Origin: Ricordea florida
Taxonomy: Eukaryota; Cnidaria; Anthozoa; Corallimorpharia; Ricordeidae
Direction: 5' to 3'
NCBI GenBank assembly: GCA_949710005.1
Contig: OX453284.1
Coordinates: forward strand, 8,373,477-8,437,476
Length of the DNA stretch: 64,000 nt
Part shown: one piece after another, positions 1 through 13,400 of the stretch
Layout of the letters: each line of letters starts with the position of its first letter
How positions within the stretch are numbered: the first letter of the stretch is position 1
Translations under genes and position numbers: made by a program
The notes under the pieces: model-generated
Database searches by the model: none
What the model was told of the DNA's origin: nothing
Seen by the model: the letters and a program-made list of their open reading frames with translations, nothing else

Positions 1-3000
1 TTAATTTTTACATGTATATCATAAACAAGTACCGGTAATCAAACATCTTTGAGGGCAACTTAGAATAAATAAGCACAAATTACACACGCCCTATGAACTT
101 GTGCAATTTTTTTTAGTCTTTGAAACATTTTCTCGTGCTCATTTATTCAAAACTGCACTCTAAACCATTTGATTACCTATACAAATACTCTTGCTTCATT
201 AGCATGAGTTTCCTTTGAAGTATGCAATTTTAGAGTGTAATTTGTAAGATTTGCTTTGAAGCACAATCCACAATAGGGTAACTGGGTAATTTACAATTGG
301 AATCCGTTTTCACGGTCAAGTAATACCATTTCATTGTGGGGGTAGTTTCTAAAGAAACTGGTGCTGTGTTGAAACATCAGTAACCCTACGGTGGTATAAC
401 TTAATTTATTAACTTGTTTGATAATACCATTTTAGGTTAGCTTCAACATTACGCTGTTTTGTAAGCTAAGAACTATGAAAACATTTAATAGACTCCAACC
501 TAACAATACAGTAGCTTACAAGGCCAGTCAAGTTATAGGGACTTTCAAGAAATGGACCCCATTACAGTTGTGCTGTAAGCCAATATCTCATCATTAGAAT
601 GCATTGAATATCTTTTCAACCAGGCAGACTGTAATATGAATTCTGGAAGAAGTAACAAATGAATAATCATGACAGGTATCAACTTACCTTCGAGATATTC
701 CAGCATTGCCATGAACTAGAACCTTTCCTAATGTATTCAGAAAACAAATTTTACTGTACGTAGCACACAAAGAACTTGAGTCATGATTTTGATTTCACTG
801 AGACCCAGACAATTTAATATGTACTTTGTATTATTATTCAAGTGGGAGTTCATAAGTGGCAAGAGTCTTGCAATGTGAAGGGTGGCAACCCCAGTACAGT
901 AGCCAATGAGGCTATTCTTTATAGACCTAATATTTCTCATGGAACTCTTCTCCAGACAAGAAGACAATAGAAGATATTAGAGTCCAGATAAGAGTCCATC
1001 CATTTTATAGCACAACGGTTCCATAGGTTCCGCTAAGAACAGTTTGCATGCATACGGAATGATAGAAGAGCAAAATGAGACGAAATACAACAAACGTGGC
1101 CTGGCTAAAGCCAGATCCCTAACTTAGTACACAAGTGCCAGGTAGGGCCTGACTGATTATGCTCTAGAGTAATTGGAGGAAAGTAACACTCCAAAATGTT
1201 AAAATAAATCAGGATGTTATGTGGTGCGGTTTGGCAATTGGTTTGTGTAAAAGCTATTTTGTTTTACTGCTGCAAAACAGGTTAAAATAGCATCATCTGC
1301 AGTTACTGTGCTGGGTAAAGGGCTAATAAGGAAGAGGAATGCTCCTGGTAATGGGTCCCTGATTCATTTCTGCAAGCAAAGGGTGTCAGATTTTATGTCA
1401 ATTTTTTAAATATTTTTTGATCATCAGGACAGAAATCCCTATGTCTACCTAGCACAAAATCACATAATATTATTTATTTATTACTACACCCACCTCCTTT
1501 CTTAAGGCAATCGTCCACAAACGCCTTCACCTGGAGATACCAAGATATGTTTTTTTCAGAGTTTCCATTACCAGCTACCAGTATTATTACTTATCTAGTA
1601 CAATCATGCTACAAAACAGAAAAACATTACTGATATTAAAAAAAAGAGATATTACCCTTAGTCTCTATTACATTCATTTTGGTAAAATTATACTAGCATT
1701 GTTATTCCATGTTGTCAAACTGTAAAATTAAAAAGTTGAGCTTAGTTAAGTAACACACCTTGGGAAAATGGATGATAATGTTTTCTGTTGGAGAGTCTGC
1801 CACATCTAATACCAGGTAACTGTTAAAAGTTGTTAATAAGGTCATAAATAAACTGAAATCTGCCACAACCCCAGGCTTCTAAATAATATCTTGTTAACAC
1901 TATTTGTTCAACTTAATGCTTATTTTGTCATTTATAAGAATATATTCTGTCTATGAATGAAAAGTATGACAAATACTACATCAATTTTATATATTACACT
2001 CAAAGTACAGGTGCGTGCAGTGTAATACATAAATGTACAACTGCCTGTATATATACCTCTTATTAATCGAGTTCGAGGTCCGTACTGTAAAATACGGACC
2101 GAGTTTTTTCCCGTCGATTTATGGCCCAAGCGCGAAGCGCGCGGGCCATAAATCGACGGGAAAAAACGAGGATCCGTATTTAACAGTACGGACCGAGAAA
2201 ACAAGGTTAATAAGATATTTATTATATCTCTGGAGTCATTTTGGCGACCAAAACAAACTTTAGCGGGCCGTACAGTGAAGTACAGCCCGCTAAATTGACC
2301 AATGACAGCGCGCGTACTAACTGAGAGATATAATAAAGATTAATAAATAAATATACATGAAAAAGATACTCAATTGTGATTGGCTATGAACAGTGCTGGT
2401 CAAGTATAACACCAGTGCAAAAACTGTAATATCAGTCTGCAAAAAGTGCAACACCAGGGAAAATTACAAATCAAAATGTGCTTACAAGTAATTGTATGTT
2501 TTTTCGTTCAATTTGTGATTTATTTGCATCAATGAGTTTTTCAAAAAGCTGTATTATTCTATTTTTTAATACTGTACCTAAAAGACATTGTACCTATACC
2601 ATTAATCTAACCTCTTATATCATCACACTTCACAACATCCTCATCAAAACCCAAAATATACCATGCATCCAAACTTTTATCACCTCACAAAAAAAAAATG
2701 AAACTGCGAATTTTAACTCCTCAAAAATCTATCACTTCTTCCTGACATTCCAAAACCAGAGTACACACCTCTGAGGTTGTAATAACTATGCTATTAGTTT
2801 ACACATTACAGCATACTTGCCAAAGATTTCTTTGACTTACCTAAAGTGTTGGGGGAAGTTAGGCCGAACAAAATTCGCTTCAATGTTTTGTCTTATACAG
2901 ACAACATGCGATACACCAGCATCTCTCAATGTATCCAACTGAAAAGCAGTTCTTAATTCAATCAATATGAATTTACTTAAGGATTTATTTATGAATTCAT

Positions 3001-5411
3001 ATCATGATACACATTAATTAAAAAAAATAACAAAGACATGTTCACTTTCAAGAAATAATCACTTTACCAGGCAAGAATTAGACAAACAGAAAAACCTGGG
3101 TGTATATGAAGTACTACATAACACCAATGTACATCAAGCACAAAGATAGTGAGAAATACTGCAGTATTAATATCAAGCTAATCAATAATTGCTATAGACC
3201 GAACGCATAAATGGCGGCCAAAAATGTATTCTTTTGTTTATATGCTAATTAAAGTCACTAACCTCGCTCTCAAGCAACAATTCTTTTGAATTATGTCCAT
3301 GCAAACGATGCTAGTGAGTCTAATTAGCACATAAACAAAAGAATAATTTTTTGGCCGCCATTTATGCATTCGGTCTATTGCAATAATATTACCTTGCTAT
3401 TCATAGCTGCTGAATAAGGACCCAAAAAAACTCCTGGTACGATTTCCTATAAAATTGAAATGAAAAATTATGTAATTTCAAACATTCAGCCAAAGTTGTG
3501 GTTCACTCAAGACAGGTAGGATCCCAACAGTGATTGAAAAACAAGAGGTTCATCAACCTTTTAATTAATAACTTAGATATTACCTGCATCTCTCTTCTCA
3601 TTGAATATGCCCAGTCCTGGAAGAAATTATAAGATAAAATAAGAACAAGGCAGTCACCAGTTTAAACATCTCTATAACCCTTAGTGTTGTGTGAGTGTCA
3701 GTGAGCAATTTTCAAAACGATGAAGTGCATAAATGCAAATATTGATGTATCAAGGTTGCTTGGATTTTAACACTTATAAGGTCATTGCCAGCAGTTTGGT
3801 TCTAAAGAACCAGACAATAGAAATTTTAATGCTTTAGACAATCAGAAATGGGCAAGATGAAGCAAAGTACATGGCTGGTAGTGCTCACTTTAAGGTGCAA
3901 TCAGCTCAACATAACTTCCATCTGGTCATCTGGGACTGGTGGATTTTCGTGTTGAGTGAGCAATTTTCCTCATGACTTGCATGATAGACAAGCCAAGCAA
4001 ACTACATGGGGTATCAGTATTATGGGGGTAGTTTCTAAAGAAACTATAGTGCTGCGGCAGTGGGAAATTGGAACACAAGAAATTGGGATAAACAAACAAG
4101 TTAATAAAGTAATTTGTACCACCGTAAGGTAAAAGAAGGGGGTGCTGACATTTCAAGCATTAGCCCTTCGTCATTTGCTCTGATGAAGGGCTAATGCTCG
4201 AAACATCAGCACCCCCTTCTATTACCTTATGGTGGTACAAATTACTTTGTCAACTTGTTTGTTTATCCCAATTTCTTGTACATGGCTGGGGTATCAGTCG
4301 GCCTAATGTACTTTCGCTGCAATCATTGACTGGAAGATATCTTTGGGCAGTAATGTTTTGCCTACAGGGCATTAAGAAACTGTTCATCCTAACACTTCCA
4401 GTTTCAGTAGCTCCAGATTTATCATTCAAAAGATCTAAGCAAGAAGGCAAGTGAAGTTGGCAAGCAATTAGAGTTGCTTTCCCAAAGGACATCTAACCCT
4501 TTTACCACCAAGAGTGACTTTACAGATTTTACTCTGTCTAACGCCAAATGATCTCACTCTTCAAATGGAGACCCTTAGGAGGTAAATAGGGTTAAGCTGC
4601 AGTAGTGTTTCCAGAAGACTCTATGCATGACTACTGCTGGCTACAATTGTAAAGGTGTTGTGAGAAACAAATTCTCATAAACCTACAATAACAAAAAGAT
4701 AATAAGCAAGTACATTTTACACTGCTGTTGTTGTCAATTTATTTATCCCCTGCCCTTTTGGCTCATCCTCAGTGTAAAAACCTGTTATGTTTACAAGTGA
4801 TGTAGAAAAAAGAAGCCAAAAGAGACAAAACTATAGAGACTAAGAATATAACAGGGAAAAGAAAACAAAGAAAAACTTCATAGGTTTTTACACCGAGGTA
4901 AACCCGGGCCTTTTGGATCTTGATACATGTAAATGTACACATAATCCACTTTGAAGACATACAGAAAGTTTTCGATTTTGATTTCATGTTAGATTTTTTA
5001 CATATATAGTCTCAGAGTATTTAGAAAGAGATGAATATGAGGATAAAACATTTCATTCGTCGAAGTCAAGTCAACTTTAAGCGCTATAGGAAACAGAATA
5101 TAATAATAGTCGTGAACAGGAGCCCAAAATGACAACTTTTCCTCGTTGTTTAATAAAAATGGTGTTGCTAAATGCCATTTAGTCCCTAACTAAAGTGATC
5201 TTTAACAACGTAGAACGGTTGTTAATTGTAATTTCGAAATCAAATTTCGTCAATTTCCGACCAGACACTCGATGAAACTAACAGCGAAATAGCTCATCAA
5301 ACAAACGACAACACGAGCTGTGAGTAATCCACTTACCACTACTTCGTCTTTGTTAGGAATATCTGGAAACTCGAGTGTAGGTTGACACTCGGGACTCCCA
5401 GCAGATTGCAT
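1..5411 (-). CDS. STYX: STYX pseudophosphatase (3' end outside window)
   Basis: Serine/threonine/tyrosine-interacting protein, a catalytically dead dual-specificity phosphatase that binds phosphoproteins. Visible coding exons on the minus strand, 5' to 3': 5411-5337, 3616-3584, 3446-3393, 2938-2841, 1819-1759, 1530-1494 and 727-688. All have AG acceptors and GT donors, and the phases chain without a break. Readable landmarks are MQSAGSPEC at the start, DWAYSMRREMQ, EIVPGVFLGPYSAAM, VCIRQNIEANF, YLVLDVADSPTENII, and KVLVHGNAGISR in the signature loop. The usual active-site Cys of HCxxGxxR is Gly (HGNAGISR), as in known STYX proteins, so the protein should bind but not hydrolyse phosphate. The last visible exon ends in phase 2; the following alpha-helical C-terminal segment was not found in bases 1-687, so the gene is cut by the window edge. 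It shares a promoter region with FKBP3. Identification rests on remembered family sequence and is strong. Confidence 0.93.
33..180. repeat. GTAATCAAA inverted-repeat element
   Basis: CCGGTAATCAAACATCTTTG...GAATAAATAAGCAC on the left is mirrored by CGTGCTCATTTATTCAAAAC...CATTTGATTACC on the right. A second full copy is at 28801-28965. Partial copies are at about 11735-11815 and 25065-25135. Confidence 0.6.
333..424 (+). repeat. MITE family B fragment
   Basis: Shares GGGGTAGTTTCTAAAGAAAC, AAACATCAG and ACGGTGGTATAACTTAATTT with the longer copies at 4021-4280 and 38691-38885. Intergenic or 3' intronic in STYX. Confidence 0.6.
2040..2340 (+). repeat. GC-rich hairpin MITE, copy 1
   Basis: The core (2078-2200) is a near-perfect palindrome: GAGGTCCGTACTGTAAAATA with its complement, and ATGGCCCAAGCGCGAAGCGC pairing with GCGCGCGGGCCATAAATC. 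A second small inverted repeat follows (AGCGGGCCGTACAGTGAAGT and complement). The whole unit recurs inverted at 14405-14700. It lies downstream of STYX exon 5, within the intron. Confidence 0.75.
3193..3380. repeat. Inverted-repeat MITE beside STYX exon 3
   Basis: TATAGACCGAACGCATAAAT and GGCGGCCAAAAATGTATTCT at the left pair with the complement at the right (ATTTATGCATTCGGTCTATT). The arms are about 60 bp. The right end is about 12 bp beyond the donor of STYX exon 3 (exon end 3393). Confidence 0.75.
4021..4280. repeat. MITE family B, long copy with hairpin
   Basis: Arms TTTGTACCACCGTAAGGTAA and GGGGGTGCTGACATTTCAAG pair with CTCGAAACATCAGCACCCCC and TACCTTATGGTGGTACAAAT around a CCCTTCGTCATTTGC centre. 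GGGGTAGTTTCTAAAGAAAC marks the outer part. In STYX intron 1. Confidence 0.7.
4494..4595 (-). repeat. TAACCCTTT MITE, copy 1
   Basis: Begins TAACCCTTTTACCACCAAGA and ends AGGAGGTAAATAGGGTTAA. Interior GACTTTACAGATTTTACTCT matches, inverted, the copies near 10.3 kb. Confidence 0.65.
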
Positions 5412-5575
5412 CTAGAAAAAATAACTTGCGTTAACTACGATATTATTTATGATTATTCCATCTATAAGCCAGAACATAAAGGAACATTTCTTTCTGAAAA
5501 CCAAAACAACTCACAGGCGCTTACTGTCTCCAGTCTCCTCCGCGGACTAATTTTGGAACAACTGAAGCACCAAAG
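5412..5575. promoter_or_regulatory. Bidirectional STYX/FKBP3 promoter region
   Basis: Only 164 bp separate the STYX start codon (5411, reading left) from the FKBP3 start codon (5576, reading right). Both 5' untranslated regions and the core promoters must lie here or overlap the opposite gene, unless non-coding first exons exist elsewhere. No TATA box was recognised. Transcription starts cannot be set from sequence alone. Confidence 0.6.
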
Positions 5576-7437
5576 ATGGCGGAGGAAGAGCACTCGAGAT
5601 CGTGGACAGACCAACAACTACAAAGCGAAGAAGTGTCGAAAAAGGACATCATCAAGTTTTTGCATGAGCATGCGTCTTTTGAGGCAAGTCTAAAACAGCA
5701 AATGAAACCCAAGCGGTGCTTTCTTTTGAGATTTAAGTTTATGTGACAACGTGGCTTTTCGTTGAACGTTTGTTCATACGAGCGCGCGCGCAAAGAAGTC
5801 AATGTTTTGTATTCTTTAATAGTATAAAGGCTCTAAAGTTACGGGTGAAAGGCGTTCGGAACGAGTTGTTTTGCTTTGGTTAAGACACAGCAGTGTCCCA
5901 ATTGGTTAGGATGCTAAGTGTTCTACATGCAGTCCCCCTCACGGCCCCGCCCTCGCCAATCCCTCTGGCATATTGCAAACTTCCGTACACACGTCGTGAT
6001 ACGTAATGCGGAAACTTGGTTAATAGAAATGGCCTTCTCATATTGATTAGCACATTTATGAGTGCGTTTCCTATGGTATGATCCGGATGTGGATTTGTGA
6101 TCCGAGTTCACACGGATCATGGGGCAGAGATCTCATGTATTTACCCACCACGAGTCCCCTGTACGTAATTGAATGGTACGTTGACGTAATTGAATGGTGA
6201 ATTTAATAATTTTACATATCTTATGTAGTCTGGGACTCGTCGTGGGTATATACATGAGATCTTTCCCGATCATGGGGTATCAGAGAAACCGATGAATCCC
6301 CTCTGGGAAAGGATCGGTTCCTCTGATGAGCCGTGAGCAGTGTGATCTCGGATCACAAATCCAGCTACGGATCACACCAAAGGAACACACTCTAATTTAT
6401 TGATTCTGAATCATGAGACCGCGCGAAGTCATTACTTCAATCTAAAATTACAACTTTGTGTTTTGAGTCGAAGTCTTTCTAAGGTGTTTGTTTTCTGTCT
6501 TGAAGTGTCGCCTTTGGAGCTGCATGTTTTTGACAACGTTAACCTTTGAATTATTTTTAAAATCTTTGGGCAATATGAAGTGGAATTTCAGTCATTGATT
6601 TACATTAATGTTGTCGTTTAAGGTCAAAATGGTTCCAAAATAATTTGATTTGTTTTTTCTTTTGTTTCAGATTAATTTCCATAATTAATGTTCTTCTCAG
6701 CATCTTCTTTTCCACTTGTGCTTGTGTTCCTTAGTTCTTGGTCTTGTGTCACAACTTTAAGGCAATCCTGCCCTCCTCAGGTGACTGTAGAGTCAAGAGT
6801 CTTTCAAGATAATTTCCATAATCCTCCAATAGTCTGAAACAAAGGAAAAAAACAAATCAAATCAGTTTGGAACTATTTTGACCGGAAATTAATTTTAACC
6901 TGCAACATATACTTTCTTAATATAAAGTTGGATAATGTATAGATAAGGAATTTTTGAGCAGTGTTAAATTTGATTTATAGAACAGGAGAGTGGTATTCAT
7001 AATTTAAAAAGTTGCCAATGCAGTAAGTTATTGTGTGCGCCATTTGGTGTTGTTATTTCTCCATGTGTTAATGGTTGAGCCTTTTGTCTCAGCAGTTCCT
7101 GAAAGACCATAAGCTTAATGGCAAACTGAATAATATTGCCAAAACAAGCAAGAAGGACCACCTAATTGCAAGCTACAAACAACTGTTTGAAGTCAAGGTA
7201 ATGGCAGGTTCTGCAGTTTTCTTTAGTTAGTGGGTGGCTACCTGCCATTTTTTCATTGAATAATTATTGTTGCTATTACCATCATCTTTATTGATCTTTA
7301 TCATTATTATTAGTATAGGTAATAGCATGGTTTGTAGTGATATTTGGTATAAATACCACGAGGGATATTTCGAAATTGTTGTACGTAATTTCAAGAGCCG
7401 TTAGGCGAGTGAAATTTGAGACAATTTTGAAATATCT

Positions 7438-7469
<32 letters not shown>

Positions 7470-10400
7470 ATCATGCTATTATTTGTTTATACTACTACTC
7501 GCAAAAGGTTTGTAATTTTCACATGTAGGTATTTCAAATTCAGTAGAAATACCACTGCTCTTAACCAATCAAATGACAGAAATTTCTCATGTAGTAGTAT
7601 AATACTAGAAATACGACTCCCGCAAAACCTCGCGAAGCTAGTTTTTAAAGAACTTGTAATTGTTTTTCCTGAGGGATAAAACCCCAATTTATGTATTTAC
7701 TTATTATTCTATCATTATAACTTTTCTCATTTTCTCATTTCTTGTGTTTATTATGATTATTATTATTATTATTGTATTATTACTATTATTATTATTCTAA
7801 TTACTGGTATTGATATTATTATTATCATTTTTTTTTATGTTAAACATAATATACTGTTATGGGGTGGGGGCGTATGTCCTAATCTGGGAAAAGGTTCCTC
7901 TGCTACTTCAAGCAGTACAGCTTTCTTTTGAATAGGGTTTGTATCAGAGGTGGTAAAAATTACTCAACTCTGAACAATACCATTTCTTCTTTTAGGCTTA
8001 GAGTCTAGTCATGATTGTCACAGCCAAAGGATCTTGAAATTCCCTGACTTTTACCTGGAAAATGTAAAATTTCTCTTACCAACTAAATTAGAAAAGTCAC
8101 AAATTAGTCCTGGTAATGGTCTCCAACCTCTCCTCACAGCCAACCCCTAAACCCATTTATTTAATATGCTTTCAGAAAGTCACACACAGTGAACATCAAT
8201 TTATAGTTTCTTAAGATAACAAAGTCATGGAAAAAGGATTGATTTTCTTGAAAATCCAAAATCAGCTTTTAATCAGTCATGTAATTCTATCAATCCAACA
8301 CATTTCGTGTCACATTCTTGGTTACACCAAACCAACGCTGAATTGCCAAGAATCAAATCAGCACTCTTAAATTTCACATTTTCCTGACTTCTCTCAAATA
8401 CTTAAACTTTTCCTGACTTTATTTGAAATTCCCTGACTTTTCCCTGACCTTAAAGAATTTTCTTACCCTTAATTACCATTTCCTGACCTGTGGCAATCAT
8501 GTTAATGCAGTTAGTTTGGAAAATCATGATTGAAAGCATAGGGCATTTAGGAAACTTCAATGATTTGTTATTACATACAGCAACCTTGCAATGAATATAT
8601 AAGAAAGATTGTAGAAATTTTGGCATTACAAACTTTATTTTCTCCCTTATAGAGTTTTTCCATTGTAAAAGGTCAACTGTATGTTGTGGTTGTTATTAAA
8701 TATTTGTATTTGACATCATAAAAATGAATTAAACAGCATTAAGGAAAAAGGTTAAGATTTTATGCTTCATTTTGCAAAGTAGGCCTTAACTTTTCATTTG
8801 TGAGAAAATGGTGGGGGCTAAGAGAGTAATTCCAAGGGATACATGGAACTCAAAGGTAAACACGCATTTTGAAATGGCTATGGAACTTGTCTGTCCCAAC
8901 GAAGCCTTTTAATTACTTAATACATATATGTAGCAAAGAAATATAGCAAAGAGAAATACTACTCAGAAGTCAGTAATAACATCAAATAATTGCATTGATC
9001 ACTGATAATATTGCAGAACCAGTCACTTATTGTTTGCTATCTTTTCTGTTAAAAATGCTGAACATAGCTGCTACATCAAACAAATCTACAATATATTTTC
9101 ACTGTTGCAATGATATCAGATCACATAATTATAAATAATTGCTATGACAACCGCAACCTCTGTATTGGGAATTTCTTTAAAATGGAAGGCAATCGTTTCA
9201 CTACGAAAAATACCTACTTGCATTCTCATTGCAGTATAAATACTACGTGACTGTCATCTTTCATTTCTTTGCGGTTGGTTACTGTTTCCCCTTTCCTGAA
9301 ACTTTTTTCACGACGATATGGTAATCTGTTTCTTCGTTCGTCCTCTGATTCTGTCTGTACGCTGTTGCCATGATTTTCCTTAAATTCTGTTTTCATTGCA
9401 GTTTGCCTTGTGATTATCATATTTTCCAGTGTATCTCAATATTTTTGAAGTCGTACTCGGTTTCCGTTCTAAGTCTCTCATGTCCTGTATAGCAAAAGCG
9501 AGTCTTTGTTACTATCTATAACAAATTCAATTTCCCATCTAACTTGATTGCATTCCTGGTCCTTTTCCTTGCTGTTTCCTTTCCCTTTTTTGAGCGAGCA
9601 GTTGTTGTCTCTGCTGCGATGTCTCTTGTTATCGTCCCTGCCGTAGTTTGTTAATCTATTCTTTGAGTCGCCGCTTCCCGTGCGCTGATTTTTGCGGCAT
9701 TCAAACTTACTCGACGACGATCCCTCGCCGCTCTTTCTTGTATATCTCGGAGATCTTCTTGCTGAGATGTACTTCCAGGATTAGTGAAATCGGTTTCCAC
9801 AAAATTCACATTATTTTCAAAACATCATTCACGGAATTCGAAATGGCGGAAATTCACATGAAGTAATGTTGCCAGGTAACCTGGCCTGCGAACGGACACC
9901 TTTAAAATATAGATATATATATATATATAAATATATATACATATATAAAAACTCTCGGCTCAATTTACTCGGGCTTGCGAGCCACGTGGTCTGACCGAAG
10001 GCGACACGATTAGTAACCTCGCTACGCTCGGCCTTCGGCCTCGCTTCACGAGGAATTATATTATTATTATTTTAATATATTATTTGATATGACAAAGAAA
10101 TAATTTTTCTTTTTGGGGTGACAATTCCTATAGTCTAGTCTCAACCTCGTAGCACCTTTCTCAATGTGAATGTTCATCCAGTGGAAAGATGGCACATTTT
10201 TGCATTATCATTATTTTTATTAATTGTTATCATTGATTGCATCTTACTGGAATTATATTAAAACTGGTAATTAACCCTTTTACTCCTATGGGTTCTCCCT
10301 GTGACGAGCATAAAAATCATCAGATGTTAGCTGGAGTGAAATCTAAAAAGTCACTCTTAGGAGGGAAAGGGTTTAGAGAGATAGTTTTTTAACCCTTAAA

Positions 10401-13400
10401 CTCCTAATTGGTCTCCCTGTGATGAGTAAAGTCATTTGGCGTTAGCCAGAGTAAAATCTGTAAAGTCGCTTTTAGGAGAGAAAGGGTTAAACTAAAATCC
10501 TACATAGGTCCTGTATGTCTCCTGTAGTCCTCCAATAAAACTTAGGAAATGTAGTGCCAAGAGCCATTCAAATGATGTTGTTTTATGCCTGACCGGCAGC
10601 TGTCAATATTTACACTTGCAGGCATTCAGGAAGTCAGATGATGCCAGTTTGGAAGACCAGCTAAAAGAAGCAGCAGAGAAAACTGCAGCAATGCATTTAA
10701 ATGAAAAAAAGAAGGAAAGGGAGAGGAAAAGTTCTGAATCAAAGGATTCCAAGAAAGAGGTATTAAATGATCAATACTTGACAAAAAGTGTATATATACA
10801 GTATTTATATATACATGTACATGCCATTGAAAAACATAGTATATGTGTTGTGGTTCAATTCTTTCCTTGGTTTAATTTTATTTTCCTTTGTTTCTTTTCT
10901 TATGGTAATGTTGATAATGAGTTTGAAACATAAGAAATTAAAGGATAAAATTGAACCACTACATAAATAAGTGTACAGTTTATGTTGGTTCTTTTACAAG
11001 TACAATGAAATGAAACAAGTATTTATAAGGTACAAGTCAACCCTTTTTTATTTGTGTGGGTAATGTAATACTGTAAAAAGTGAATCACTCATACCTTTAT
11101 GCAGCAATAAAATGCAATTTCAGTTCTTTTGTTTGATAGTAGCTGAATAAGGAGCCGCCCCTCCCATGCACCTTGCCTCTTCATTTCAGCAATCGATTAA
11201 CACAAGCACATTTTCTTCTTATGCATGCAGTGTTACTAACAGCAGCCAAGTCTTAATGATAATGAATTTGTATAGCGCACTTTTTCATATGGATATGTTC
11301 AAAGGCGCTTTACATCAATTCTGCTATATTATTTACGGTAATTACAATCAAACTTTACAAAGATAAACCACACCACCGGGTTCTACGTCCCCTACTCTTT
11401 TCGAACAGTGTTGTGGGATGTTTAACGTCCTACAAGAGCAGTGCTGTGAGATTGGACCTATGGTTTTTCGTCCTTATCCGAGAAGACTAGAATGTCTAAC
11501 CATTTGCAGATGTCATTACAAAGGCAGCACTTTCTCCTCAGTTACGTTAAGACCCTGAGTGTTGGTCTGGCTGAGGTTTGAACTTATGACCTCCTGCTCG
11601 ACAGGCCAGCATTCTACCAACTGAGTTAACCAGGTAGCGGTTTAACAGGCATACATACTCTTTTTCAATTCTTTTTCAATCTGGAATACATGTCAGACAA
11701 CAGATTACACTCACCCTGACAGGCTCTTGCAATTTTGTAGTCCTTGAAAAATTTACTTGTGCTTATTTATTCTAAATTGCACTCAAGATCTGTTCATTAC
11801 ATATGTATACAAGTGATACTGGAATTCTGGCAATCATTTCCTAGGAACCAAAATTTTCCAAGAAAATTTTGAAGCATGGAGATAAGGCAACCTATGCATC
11901 AAAAGGTGACAGGGTGTCTTGTTTTTACACTGGCAAGCTGGAGAATGGTGTTGTATTTGACAGCAACATTGCCGGAGCAGGTTCGTCATGACACTTAACG
12001 TGTAGGTGTAGTTGCGAAATAAGTTGGATTACATCTCAATCTCTTTTGAACCATAGTACTTGTTTAGGGGTGGCAAATGATCCTTCCAAAACTTTGAGTT
12101 TCACAAAATTGTAGTTGAATTTCACGGGTCTTGCAGTCTCGTTTTTAACAGTTATGTGCATCTCACAGTCTCAACATTTATACGAAAGAGTCTTGCACTG
12201 AGAATACTCGGTATCGCAATCTAAAAAGTCAAAATGTCTTGGGCTTGCAAAGAAAAGTGCTAGTCTCGCCATCTCGCAAAGTCTCGCATTTACCATTTGC
12301 CGCCCCTATGCGTGTGGTGGACTGTCTTCTGTTAGGTTCTTCCTATTGGTTGTGCTCCCCGTAAAGGCACTCAGAAACTAGCTTGAGTGTGACATTTGGG
12401 CATTTTATTATCTTACTGTAAAGGAAATCCCTGTCTGAATTTTGCTATACCTTAGATACTTGATGGGGAGATTAAGGTAAGATTGTTGAGGTTTACCCTT
12501 TTTTAATGTGAACCATTTTTCCTTTATAAATGGGCATATTGTGGGGGCCAGATCATGATGTAATCCACCATTTGTATTAAACTCAACCTTTTTGTGATTT
12601 GTGTGTGACAAGTTAATATTTGCGCCTGTTACCAAGACCCCTACCTTTCTAAGAATTATAAGTTATTTTCCCTCGTAGGTGGTTCTAAAAAGAAAAGCAA
12701 AGATGAAGGAAAGCCATTTATCTTCCAAGTAGGAAAAGGGTTGGTTATTAGAGGGGTGAGTATGTTAATTTATCAGAGTAAACTTTTTCTGATCAATAAA
12801 TCTGCTATAACAAATGACACAAGCTGGAAGTGCAAGAAGGATGTGATGTGACATGATGCAGTTGCAGAGATTTTTGGGGTTGTGCAAGAAGATATGCATT
12901 TGGTAAGTAAAAGAACATAGGCAATTGTCCTAATATATTCTTCCCTTTGCTAGCCTGCAAATGCAGATGTTTTTCTGTGACTTGATTCTCTGTGCCCAGG
13001 CAGAGAGAATTGAGTACTGGAAAAGGGGCTACATTCACAGACCTGTTCCTCTGCTTGTTTTTTCATCTGTTGAAACTGTGAAAATAGGAAAAGCGGAGCA
13101 GCCCAGGCCATGTAAAATAAAAGGTGTATATTACTTCTTTTCCTCTCCTGCGTTACCGAGAGTTCAGGAAATAGTCGTAACACTGCTAAACTGACTTTTC
13201 TTGAACATGTATTCTTAACTTTAATGGAGACAAGTGAATTGATATTACAGGTAGATAATAACTGGCAAAAAAAAAACATTTGGTACAGGTGCTTTGATTC
13301 TGCGGGAAACAAAGGAATTTACCGCTCATGGTATTTTCCATGTCCTTTACTTGCTTTGAGATGATTCCTTTTATTTGAATGTCAAAATAATCATTCTTCA

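Noticed and set aside
2478-2774. 98-codon open frame in STYX intron 4
   Set aside because: AT-rich low-complexity translation without motifs; intronic.
11577-11641. tRNA gene on the minus strand
   Set aside because: A- and B-box-like parts are present but the acceptor stem is not paired and a SINE body follows directly.
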